From Micromonospora chersina (GTDB lineage Bacteria; Actinomycetota; Actinomycetes; Mycobacteriales; Micromonosporaceae): 64,000 nucleotides of DNA. The stretch lies in assembly GCF_900091475.1 (NCBI RefSeq), contig NZ_FMIB01000002.1, positions 6,510,001-6,574,000 of the forward strand. Direction: 5' to 3'. Within the stretch, counting starts at the first letter, position 1. Each line of letters begins with the position of its first letter. The notes under the pieces were generated by a model, which saw only the letters and a list, made by a program, of their open reading frames with translations, searched no databases and was not told the DNA's origin. Of the stretch, positions 52,291-59,708 are shown in pieces. The position numbers were made by a program, and so were the translations under genes.

Positions 52291-53505
52291 ATGCGCAAGA
52301 TTGCCGCGACGGTGGCCGCTGTCCTGCTGGCGTCGGGCTGCACCGCCGGCACGAGCACCTCGCCGGCACCGTCGGGACCCGCCGGCGGGTCGCCCGAAAC
52401 CGTCGTCACCAACGCGCCGGCGCCGGCCTGGCGCCTGGCCGCGTTGCCGGAGCTCGGCGGGCCGACAAGCGTGCTGTGGGACGTCGTGGCGGTGGACGCC
52501 ACGCACGCGTGGGCCGTCGGCAGCGAGGCCTACTCGCCCGACCAGCCGAACGACACCGGCACCCCGTTGATCCTCCAGTGGGACGGGACGCGCTGGGCAC
52601 GCGTGGCGCTGCCGGCGATCACGTGGCACGGTCGGTTCGACCTCGTCGCGGCCGACTCGCCCTCGAACGTCTGGGCGGTCGGCAGCACGGCCGCCGCCCG
52701 CCCGGAGGACCAGGAGACGCACGTCCTGCACTACGACGGAACCGCCTGGCGCGAGGTGTCCCTCCCGCGGCGCGACAGCGGAAGCTACGCGCTGATCACG
52801 GGGCTCACCGTCGCGGGCGGACACACCTGGGTGGTGGGCAACCGGCTCCACGAGGTGATCATCGAGGAGTGGGACGGCCGGTCCTGGCGGTCGCACCGGT
52901 CGCCCGCCGAGTGCCGCACCGGCGGCACATCGATAGGTGGCATGCCGAACTTCTGCACCGTCACCGCGATCAAGGCATTCCGGGCGGATGACGTCTGGGC
53001 TGCTGGCAACGGCGCGTGGACGGGGTTCAAGGGTCCGCTGCTCTTCCACTGGAACGGCTCAGGCTGGCGTACGGTTCAGGTGGGCGTCAACGGACGGGAG
53101 TCCTCGTTCCAGGCGCTCGCGGGTCGTTCGTCCGGCGAGCTGTGGGCGGTCGGGGACGGTGGGTTGGCCGTACGTGGCGGCGGTGGATCCTTCGAGATCC
53201 TGGGTGGTGCGCCGGAAGGCGCGCTGCCCGACGTGGCGACCGACCCGGCCGGGGTGCCGTGGCTCATCGACAACTCCCCGGCGCCGAGCGCGGCGCTCGC
53301 CACGTACGGCGCGGGCGGGTGGGTCGACATGCCCGCGCCGCAGCCGGCGGGCGCGGTCGGCATGAGCCTGCACGGGATCGCCGGGACGCCGGGCAGCCCG
53401 CTGATGTTCGCGGTGGGAGCGGCCGATCTCCCCACCAACCCGCGCTACCTGCGGGCGGTGATTCTCGAGTACGTGCCGGCCCAGCCGACCGAACCGCGTG
53501 CCTGA
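52291..53505 (+). CDS. Secreted lipoprotein with repeated WAVG-type blades
   Basis: This 404-residue protein has a lipoprotein signal with lipobox LLASGC (Cys17), followed by a Ser/Thr/Pro linker. The rest contains repeats such as DATHAWAVGS, SPSNVWAVGST, GHTWVVGN, ADDVWAAGNG and SGELWAVGDG, each with nearby WDGTRW or WNGSGW. This is a pattern of beta-propeller blades like those of photosystem-assembly YCF48-type or sialidase-like repeats. It is anchored on the outer face of the membrane. The function is unknown, and no catalytic residues are recognised. The start is ATG 52291. Confidence 0.85.
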   Translation: MRKIAATVAAVLLASGCTAGTSTSPAPSGPAGGSPETVVTNAPAPAWRLAALPELGGPTSVLWDVVAVDATHAWAVGSEAYSPDQPNDTGTPLILQWDGTRWARVALPAITWHGRFDLVAADSPSNVWAVGSTAAARPEDQETHVLHYDGTAWREVSLPRRDSGSYALITGLTVAGGHTWVVGNRLHEVIIEEWDGRSWRSHRSPAECRTGGTSIGGMPNFCTVTAIKAFRADDVWAAGNGAWTGFKGPLLFHWNGSGWRTVQVGVNGRESSFQALAGRSSGELWAVGDGGLAVRGGGGSFEILGGAPEGALPDVATDPAGVPWLIDNSPAPSAALATYGAGGWVDMPAPQPAGAVGMSLHGIAGTPGSPLMFAVGAADLPTNPRYLRAVILEYVPAQPTEPRA

Positions 53506-53645
53506 CCCGAACCCCACCAACCGGCGGTGAGCGTCCGCCTCCGCGCCTGAGCCCAGGCGCCTGTCGGGCCGCCGGCGCGGACGGCCGCGCCGGACCGGCG
53601 GTTAGGCTGTCCGGATGCGGGAGGCGCTGTCCGGGAGTGACGTCG

Positions 53646-54059
53646 ATGGCTGACGCGGACGATGTGCGTCACCTGGCGCTGGCGCTGCCTCACGTGGTCG
53701 AGATCGACAGCCAGGGCTTCGACTTCCGGGTCGCCGACAAGGGCTTCGTCTGGTCCTACCCCGAGCGCAGACCCGGCACGCCACGCCGCATCCGGACCGA
53801 TGTCGCGGTGCTGTACGTGGGCGACGAGGCGGAGAAGCAGGCCCTGCTCCTCGGCGAGCCCGAACTCTTCTTCACCACGCCCGCGTATGACGGGTTGCCC
53901 CTGGTCATGCTGCGGCTGGAGCGGGTGAGCGTCGATCGGCTGAGGGAGCTTGTCACCGACGCGTGGCGCATGCGCGCCCCGGACTCGCTCGTCGGTGACC
54001 TCGATGACGGCGTCGAGCCGTCGAACCCGGATCTGAGCGGAGCGCAGCCCACCTGCTGA
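53646..54059 (+). CDS. MmcQ/YjbR-family protein
   Basis: This 137-residue protein shows the MmcQ/YjbR pattern: an N-terminal helix DDVRHLALALPHVVEID, then FDFRVADKGFVWSYP, a central VAVLYVGDEAEKQALL, FTTPAYDGLPLVMLRLERV, and the closing helix LRELVTDAWRMRAP. The family has a DNA-binding-like CyaY fold with unclear function. ATG 53646 has GGGAG eight bases upstream. It is a stand-alone gene. Confidence 0.85.
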   Translation: MADADDVRHLALALPHVVEIDSQGFDFRVADKGFVWSYPERRPGTPRRIRTDVAVLYVGDEAEKQALLLGEPELFFTTPAYDGLPLVMLRLERVSVDRLRELVTDAWRMRAPDSLVGDLDDGVEPSNPDLSGAQPTC

Positions 54060-54081
54060 CCGCTGCCCTGCGAGCGGGTGG

Positions 54082-54807
54082 TCACGTGTGGGGGCGGCTG
54101 GTGATGCCGTCCAGGACGGTGACCAGGTTGTGATGGAAGGTCTCCTCGGCGTCGAGGTGGGCGCCGTCGACGACGAGCCGGGCGACGGTGGGGTAGCGGC
54201 CTGTTTCGAGCATGCGTGTCAGGTACGGCCCGAGGGCGGCCTGCCAGGCGGACACGTCGGTGCCCGTCGAACGGGCGGTGCGTCGCTCGGTGATCTCCCT
54301 GCGGAGCGCTCCGACGACGAACGCGTTGAGTGCGCCCAGGGCCCGTTGGAGATCGTCGACACTGCGCACGCCGGGGGCCTGGCTGAGCGCCGCCGCCGTC
54401 GATTCGCCGACGGCGAGCGCGTGCGGTCCCAGGTGCGGCCTCGCGCCGAGCAGGTCGGCGAACCATTCATGGTCGAGGGCGGCTTCGCGTGTCCGGTGGA
54501 CGATGGCCAGGACGGTGGCGCGCCAGCCGGAGTGCTGGCCGGCCTCGGCGATCCGGGCGTAGACGGCGTCGACCATCAGATCGAGCAGCTCGGATCTGTT
54601 GACCACGTAGTCGTAGAGCCGCATCGGGCCGACGCCCAGCTCTTTGGCGATCTTGCGTACCGACAGCCCGTCGAGGCCGTGCGCGTCGGCGAGCCGGATC
54701 GCCACGGCGGCGATCTTCGCGCGGCTCAGCGGCACGGGCGCCGCCCGCGGCTGAGGCTCGGGCCGTTCCCAGATGGGCAGCGGCGCGCTACCGTACGGCG
54801 TATCCAC
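54082..54807 (-). CDS. TetR-family regulator (TetR_C type)
   Basis: This 241-residue protein has an HTH at residues 35-70 (AVAIRLADAHGLDGLSVRKI, AKELGVGPMRLYDYV) and a TetR_C-like effector domain (WFADLLGARPHLGPHAL, LGALNAFVVGALRREI). It is divergent from an FAD monooxygenase gene; the arrangement mirrors tetR/tetX-like pairs. The GTG 54807 start lies inside an imperfect palindrome, so it is probably autoregulated; the mRNA may be nearly leaderless. Confidence 0.9.
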   Translation of the reverse strand: MDTPYGSAPLPIWERPEPQPRAAPVPLSRAKIAAVAIRLADAHGLDGLSVRKIAKELGVGPMRLYDYVVNRSELLDLMVDAVYARIAEAGQHSGWRATVLAIVHRTREAALDHEWFADLLGARPHLGPHALAVGESTAAALSQAPGVRSVDDLQRALGALNAFVVGALRREITERRTARSTGTDVSAWQAALGPYLTRMLETGRYPTVARLVVDGAHLDAEETFHHNLVTVLDGITSRPHT

Positions 54808-54823
54808 GAGATACAGTGTACGG
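54791..54823. promoter_or_regulatory. Imperfect palindrome between TetR and FAD monooxygenase
   Basis: CCGTACGGCGTATC and GATACAGTGTACGG are near-complementary (11 of 14) around CACGA. The site covers the TetR start codon and ends 14 bases before the monooxygenase start, which makes it a likely TetR operator. Confidence 0.6.
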
Positions 54824-54837
54824 TAATGGAGGCCCTG

Positions 54838-55959
54838 ATGCGAATCGCGATTGCCGGTGGTGGCCTGGGCGGCCTGACGCTGGCCCGGGTCCTGCACCGG
54901 CACGGCATCGACGCGGTGGTCTACGAACGCGAGGCGGGCCGGTCCGCGCGAGCACAGGGCGGATCGCTCGACCTGCACCCTGAGTCCGGACAACGGGCCC
55001 TGACCGACGCGGGCCTCACCGGCCGGTTCCGGTCCGAGGCGCGGCCGGAGGGCGAGGAACACCGGATCCTCGACCCGGCCGGACGCACCCTCGTGCACCA
55101 CAGGCCACCACCCGGCTCGTTCTCCGGGCGCCCCGAGATCGACCGCCGCGCACTGCGTGATCTCCTGCTCGATTCGCTCCCCGGTGACGCGGTGGCCTGG
55201 GGGCACCGGCTCGTCGCGGCGACGCCACGACCCGGCGGAGGCTTCGGGTTGACGTTCGACGACGGTCACCGCGCCGACTGTGACGTCCTCGTCGGCGCGG
55301 ACGGCGCGCGCTCGGTCGTCCGGCCGCTGCTGACCGACGCGGCACTGTCCCCGGTGGCCACCCTGGTGGAGCTGAGCATCGGCGACGCCGACCGGCGCCA
55401 TCCGGACCTCGCCGAGCTGGTCGGCCCCGGAAACCTCTGGTGCATCGGCGTGCGCCGGATCCTGGCGGCGCAACGCCTCGGCGAGGGCACGATCCGGGTC
55501 GGGATCTCCCTGCCTGCGGACGATCGGCACCTGGACGCCTACCGCAGCAGGCGCGCTCTGCTGGACATGTTCGACGGCTGGGACCGCAGGCTCACGGCAC
55601 TCATCGAGGCCGGCGACGGCCCGCCGATCCCTCGCAGGATCGAGGCGATGCCCACCGGTACGCGCTGGGTCCACCGGCCGGGCGTCACGCTCATCGGTGA
55701 CGCCGCGCACCTCATGCCGCCGGTTGGCGAGGGCGCCAACCAGGCCATGCTCGACGCCGCCGAACTCGCCGCCGAACTGGCCGGCAGTCCCGCCGACCCC
55801 GACGCCGCGATCCAGGCGTACGAGAAGGCGATGTTCGCCAGAGTCCACCCGATCGCCGAGATGTCCGCACGGGTTCAGGCGATGATGCTGTCGCCCACCG
55901 CGGCCGACGACATCGTCCGCTTCTTCACGCCACGCGCCGAGCCGGCAGCCGCGGACTGA
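54838..55959 (+). CDS. FAD-dependent monooxygenase, TetX/PHBH-like
   Basis: This 373-residue group A flavin monooxygenase has a dinucleotide fold (IAIAGGGLGGLTLARVLHRH), the DG motif (DCDVLVGADGARSVVR) and the FAD-ribityl GD motif (VTLIGDAAHLMPPVGEGAN). The sequence around residues 40-50 (RSARAQGGSLDLHP) is typical of the TetX-like subgroup that hydroxylates tetracyclines or other phenols. Substrate is not determinable. ATG 54838 has GGAGG five bases upstream. It is controlled by the divergent TetR gene, so it is probably inducible. Confidence 0.88.
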   Translation: MRIAIAGGGLGGLTLARVLHRHGIDAVVYEREAGRSARAQGGSLDLHPESGQRALTDAGLTGRFRSEARPEGEEHRILDPAGRTLVHHRPPPGSFSGRPEIDRRALRDLLLDSLPGDAVAWGHRLVAATPRPGGGFGLTFDDGHRADCDVLVGADGARSVVRPLLTDAALSPVATLVELSIGDADRRHPDLAELVGPGNLWCIGVRRILAAQRLGEGTIRVGISLPADDRHLDAYRSRRALLDMFDGWDRRLTALIEAGDGPPIPRRIEAMPTGTRWVHRPGVTLIGDAAHLMPPVGEGANQAMLDAAELAAELAGSPADPDAAIQAYEKAMFARVHPIAEMSARVQAMMLSPTAADDIVRFFTPRAEPAAAD

Positions 55960-56072
55960 CACCGCGCGGCGGCCGGCCTCACACCCTTGTGGACGCTCCC
56001 TGGGTGGAGGCGTGCGACCTGCTCGCCGACGCCGGCGGACTCCTCGACCTGGCACCGACACGTGGCGGGGAC

Positions 56073-56132
56073 TTGACACCTGATACCCCCGGGGGGTAAA
56101 CCTTTAGCCATCACACATACCCCCTAGGGGTA
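56073..56132 (+). promoter_or_regulatory. Promoter with two CsoR/CstR-type operators
   Basis: TTGACA at 56073 is followed by TACCCCCGGGGGGTA (56084-56098) between the -35 and -10 positions, and by TACCCCCTAGGGGTA (56118-56132) closer to the start. TACCCC/GGGGTA palindromes are the known type of site for CsoR-family copper sensors and CstR persulfide sensors. No CsoR gene is in the window. Confidence 0.65.
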
Positions 56133-56149
56133 CTGAAGGAGTGGTCGCA

Positions 56150-57577
56150 ATGTCATCCGGTTCGAAGCGTTGGTGGGCTCTGGGACTCATCGCCCTGGCC
56201 CAGTTCATGGTCATCATGGACACCTCGATCATCGGCGTCGCACTACCACGCATACAGGCTGATCTCGGCTTCTCACCGGAGAACCTGTCCTGGGTGTTCA
56301 ACGCCTACGTCGTCGCGTTCGGCGGCCTGCTGCTGCTCGGCGGCCGGCTGTCCGACCTGCTCGGCGCCCGGCGCGTCTTCGCCGCCGGCTGGTCCGTCCT
56401 GCTCATCGGCTCGGCCGTCGCCGGCCTGGCCGACAGCGTCGCTGTCGAGCTGGCCGCCCGCGCCGTCCAGGGCGCCGGCGCGGCGCTGATCGCCCCGTCG
56501 GCGCTCACCCTGCTGATGATGCTCTTCGGCGGCGAACCCCGGGAGCTCACCCGCGCGCTCGCGCTCTACGGCGCCGCGGCACCGGCCGGTGGCACCGCCG
56601 GCGTCTTCCTCGGCGGTGTCATCACCGAGTACATCAGCTGGCCCTGGGTCTTCTACGTCAACATCCCGATCGCCGCGCTCGCGCTGCTGGCGACGCCTGC
56701 CCTGATGCCTGCCGGCGGCACCCGCCGCGGCTCGCTGGACGCCATCGGCGCCGTCGCGGTGACCGTCGGGCTCGGCGCCGCCGTCTACGGAGTCGTCCGC
56801 GCCCCCGAGGTCGGCTGGGCCTCCGGACAGACCTGGCTGGTCCTCGCCGGAGCCGCCGCCGCCCTGGCCGCGTTCGTCGCCATCCAGGCGTCCCGCCGTG
56901 AGCCGCTGATGCGCCTGTCCATCTTCCGCGCCCCGAACCTCGCCGCCGCCAACATCGCCCAACTGCTGCTCGGCGCGGCCTGGATCCCGATGTGGTTCTT
57001 CCTCAACCTCTACCTGCAGCAGGTCCTCGGCTACAGCGCCTTCCCCAGCGGCGCCGCGCTGCTGCCGATGACGATCCTCATCATGATCGGCATGATCGCC
57101 CTCGCCCCGCGGGCCATCGCCCGGTTCGGCCCGAAGCCCATGGTGGTCACCGGCCTCGTGGTGCTCGCGGTGGGGCTCGGCTGGCTCGCCCTGGTGCGCC
57201 CCGAGGGCACCTTCACCGTCGACGTCCTGCCCGCCTCCCTGGTCGCCGCGCTGGGCATGTCCCTGGCGTTCATCCCGTCGCTCGGCACAGCCATCTCCAG
57301 CGCCCGACCCGAGGAGGGCGGACTCGCCTCCGGCATCGTCAACACCAGCTACCAGGTCGGCTCCGCGCTCGGCCTGGCCGCGATGACCGCGGTGGCCTCG
57401 TCCGCCGGCGCCGACCGGCTCGGCGACCTGCCCGCCCTGACCGACGGCTACTCCGCCGCCTTCGCCGGCGCCGGAATCCTCGCCGCCGCCGGCGCGGTCA
57501 TCGCCGGGATCACCCTTCGCGGCGCCAGGCGCCAGCCGGTCGCGGAGGCGGAAGCGGAGGCGGTGAAGGTCGGCTGA
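56150..57577 (+). CDS. DHA2-type MFS drug exporter
   Basis: This 475-residue protein has about 14 transmembrane helices. The DHA2 motif is in helix 1 (FMVIMDTSIIGVALPRIQ), motif A is in GGRLSDLLGARRVF, and motif C-like glycines are in APAGGTAGVFLGG. It is an EmrB/QacA-type proton antiporter that exports hydrophobic compounds. ATG 56150 has AAGGAG eight bases upstream. The two TACCCC...GGGGTA palindromes directly upstream suggest metal- or sulfur-stress control instead of the TetR control usual for this family. Confidence 0.92.
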   Translation: MSSGSKRWWALGLIALAQFMVIMDTSIIGVALPRIQADLGFSPENLSWVFNAYVVAFGGLLLLGGRLSDLLGARRVFAAGWSVLLIGSAVAGLADSVAVELAARAVQGAGAALIAPSALTLLMMLFGGEPRELTRALALYGAAAPAGGTAGVFLGGVITEYISWPWVFYVNIPIAALALLATPALMPAGGTRRGSLDAIGAVAVTVGLGAAVYGVVRAPEVGWASGQTWLVLAGAAAALAAFVAIQASRREPLMRLSIFRAPNLAAANIAQLLLGAAWIPMWFFLNLYLQQVLGYSAFPSGAALLPMTILIMIGMIALAPRAIARFGPKPMVVTGLVVLAVGLGWLALVRPEGTFTVDVLPASLVAALGMSLAFIPSLGTAISSARPEEGGLASGIVNTSYQVGSALGLAAMTAVASSAGADRLGDLPALTDGYSAAFAGAGILAAAGAVIAGITLRGARRQPVAEAEAEAVKVG

Positions 57578-57610
57578 TCGGAGGGCAAGGAGTCGACCCG
57601 GCGACAGGTG

Positions 57611-57647
57611 GCCGGTGGATCAGTCCCAGCGTGGCTGATCCACCGGC
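57611..57647. terminator. Bidirectional terminator between convergent genes
   Basis: GCCGGTGGATCAG and CTGATCCACCGGC form a perfect 13-bp stem with an 11-base loop, lying between the MFS gene and the convergent TetR gene. Confidence 0.8.
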
Positions 57648-57676
57648 GCCGTTCCGCGACAGCGGCCCCGCGACCG

Positions 57677-58318
57677 TCAGGTGGTCAGGGCGGCGGCCAG
57701 CCGCAGGGTCGCCGCTCGCAGCCGGTCGGCTCCGATGTCGTCGAGGGCCGCGCGTACGTGCTCGGCGGCGAGCGTGGCGAGCAGGGTGTGCGCCTCGGCG
57801 GCCGGATCCGGGCGGTCCGCGAGGAGCAGCGTCACGTGCCGGTGCCAGAACCGGTACGCCCCGATCCGGTACCGGGCGCCGGGCGCGGCGGTCTCCGAGA
57901 TCCGGACCAGGTCGAGGTGGTCGAGCAGGTAGTCCAGGTACGCCTCGACGAAGGCGTGCAGCCGGTCCCGTGCCGGCGGCGACGCGTCGGCCGGGCCGGG
58001 CCCGAGGGGCGCGGGGCCGAACAGGATCGCCTCCTGCAGCGCGCGCTCGTGGGTGTCGAGCAGGGCGGTGGCCAGCCCCGCCTTGTCACCGAACCGCCGG
58101 AACAGGGTGCCCTTGCCCACTCCCGCCGCGGCGGCCACCGCCTCCATGGAGACCCCCTCGACGCCGTGCTCGCGGAACAGGGTCGCGGCGGCGTCCAGCA
58201 CGGCGGCGCGGTTGCGGGCGGCGTCGGCCCGCTCGCGCGGGGGTGTCGTACGCAACTCGACGAGTTCGGCCGGGGGAGTGGCATAAGCGGACCGCGGTCC
58301 GCTATCGTTCCGAGGCAT
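57677..58318 (-). CDS. TetR-family regulator next to a rhodanese gene
   Basis: This 213-residue protein has an HTH at about residues 36-75 (VLDAAATLFREHGVEGVSME, AAGVGKGTLFRRFGDKAGL) and a C-terminal domain with RFWHRHVTLLLADRP. It is divergent from the rhodanese gene across a gap of only 34 bases. ATG 58318 is given, but a perfect palindrome lies inside its first codons, so a start further in is possible. It probably represses itself and the rhodanese gene. Confidence 0.88.
   Translation of the reverse strand: MPRNDSGPRSAYATPPAELVELRTTPPRERADAARNRAAVLDAAATLFREHGVEGVSMEAVAAAAGVGKGTLFRRFGDKAGLATALLDTHERALQEAILFGPAPLGPGPADASPPARDRLHAFVEAYLDYLLDHLDLVRISETAAPGARYRIGAYRFWHRHVTLLLADRPDPAAEAHTLLATLAAEHVRAALDDIGADRLRAATLRLAAALTT
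58286..58303. promoter_or_regulatory. Perfect palindrome, TetR/rhodanese region, site 1
   Basis: AGCGGACCGCGGTCCGCT, 18 bases, is fully self-complementary and lies within the first codons of the TetR gene as annotated. It shares CGGAC...GTCC with site 2. Confidence 0.65.
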
Positions 58319-58322
58319 AAAC

Positions 58323-58334
58323 GGACTGTAGTCC
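58323..58334. promoter_or_regulatory. Palindrome, TetR/rhodanese region, site 2
   Basis: GGACTGTAGTCC has 5-base arms around GT in the gap between the two start codons. Its GGAC/GTCC half-sites match site 1, 32 bases away by centre. Confidence 0.6.
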
Positions 58335-58352
58335 ACTTCTCTGGAGGTTGTC

Positions 58353-58691
58353 ATGACTGCCCGGATCAGCCGCGAGGAACTGCGTACCGCCATCGAGGCG
58401 GGGACCGTCACGGTCGTCGACGCGCTGGGCGGCGAGTACTACGCCCGGCAGCACCTGCCCGGCGCCGTCCCGCTGGTCGAGGCCGAGGTGGCCGACCGCG
58501 CCGGTGAGCTGCTGCCGGACCGGAACGCGCCCGTCGTCACCTACTGCTCCAACCCGGCCTGCCCGAACAGCGGCCGGGTGGCCGACCGCCTCACCGCGCT
58601 CGGCTACACGAACGCCCGCAAGTACGCCGAGGGCATCGAGGACTGGGTGGGCGCCGGACTGCCCACCGAGTCCGGGGCGCTCACCCGCTGA
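58353..58691 (+). CDS. Rhodanese-like sulfurtransferase
   Basis: This 112-residue single rhodanese domain has the start SREELRTAIEAG, the VVDALGGEYYARQHLPGAV segment and the active-site loop VTYCSNPACPNSGR with the catalytic Cys first. Two extra Cys-containing residues (ACPNS) make the loop longer than the classic six-residue type. It transfers sulfane sulfur or handles persulfides. ATG 58353 has CTGGAGG upstream. It overlaps the convergent glycosyltransferase 3' end by 11 bases. Confidence 0.9.
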   Translation: MTARISREELRTAIEAGTVTVVDALGGEYYARQHLPGAVPLVEAEVADRAGELLPDRNAPVVTYCSNPACPNSGRVADRLTALGYTNARKYAEGIEDWVGAGLPTESGALTR

Positions 58692-59673
58692 GGCGGCGCG
58701 GGGAGGTCGTGCCCGCGACCTCCCCGCACGGGGCCTGCCCGCTCTCCCTCCGCAGGCCCTCCGTCTCCTGGACCAGGTAGTGCGGCCGGCGCTTGGTCTC
58801 GTAGTAGATCCGGCCGATGTACTCCCCGATGACGCCGAGAATCATCATCTGGATCCCGCCGAGACCGATCACGCTGACGATGATCGTGGTGTAGCCGGGG
58901 ACGTCGATGCCCTTCTCGACGGCGTCGGCGACCACCCAGATCATGTAGCCCAGCGCGATCAGGGTGAGGAACAGGCCGCCGTAGATGGCCAGTCGCAGCG
59001 GTCGGTTGTTGAACGACAGGAGACCGTCGAACGCGTAGTTGAAGAGCTTGCCGAACGTCCACCGGCTCCGGCCGGCCTGGCGTGTCTCGTTGCGGTGCGC
59101 GACCACGACGGTCCGGAACCCGATCCAGGAGAACAGTCCCTTGGAGAACCGGTTGTACTCGGGCATGGCCAGCACGGCGTCCACCGCGAGCCGGGACAGC
59201 AGCCGGAAGTCGCCCGCCCCGTCGAGCAGCCGTACGTCGCTCCACCAGTTCACCACCCGGTAGAACGACCGCGAGGCGAGCATCCGCAGGAGCCGGTCAC
59301 CGTGCCGGTCCCGGCGGGCGATCACCTGGTCGAAACCCTGGCGGTACAGCGCCACCATCTCGGGCAGCAGTCGCGGCGGGTGCTGCAGGTCGGCGTCCAT
59401 GATGACCACGGCGTCCCCGGTGGCGCGCTCCAGGCCGGCCAGCATCGCCGCCTCCTTGCCGAAGTTCCGGCTCAGCGACGTGTACCGCACCCTCGGGTCG
59501 CCCGCGGCCAGCCGGCGCAACGCCACGAGGGTGCCGTCCGCGCTCCCGTCGTCGACGTAGACCACCTCGACGTCCACGTCGGTCAGCTCGGCCAGCGCGG
59601 CGGTCACCGCCCGGTGCAGCCCCTCCACCGACGCTTCCTCGTTGAAGCAGGGCACCACTACCGACAGCCGCAC
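58681..59673 (-). CDS. Family 2 glycosyltransferase, polyprenyl-phosphate type
   Basis: This 330-residue protein has an N-terminal GT2 domain (VVVPCFNEEASV, VYVDDGSADGTL, VIMDADLQHPP with the DxD metal site), then two C-terminal transmembrane helices (LRLAIYGGLFLTLIALGYMI, IVSVIGLGGIQMMILGVIGE). This matches DPM1/GtrB-like enzymes that transfer a sugar from a nucleotide to a polyprenyl phosphate on the inner leaflet. The multi-pass protein encoded upstream on the same strand may be its partner in cell-surface glycosylation. GTG 59673 follows GGTGAGG. Confidence 0.9.
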   Translation of the reverse strand: MRLSVVVPCFNEEASVEGLHRAVTAALAELTDVDVEVVYVDDGSADGTLVALRRLAAGDPRVRYTSLSRNFGKEAAMLAGLERATGDAVVIMDADLQHPPRLLPEMVALYRQGFDQVIARRDRHGDRLLRMLASRSFYRVVNWWSDVRLLDGAGDFRLLSRLAVDAVLAMPEYNRFSKGLFSWIGFRTVVVAHRNETRQAGRSRWTFGKLFNYAFDGLLSFNNRPLRLAIYGGLFLTLIALGYMIWVVADAVEKGIDVPGYTTIIVSVIGLGGIQMMILGVIGEYIGRIYYETKRRPHYLVQETEGLRRESGQAPCGEVAGTTSPRRLSG

Positions 59674-59708
59674 GTCCTCACCTCGCCCGCCTCGTACCCG
59701 GAGAGCCC

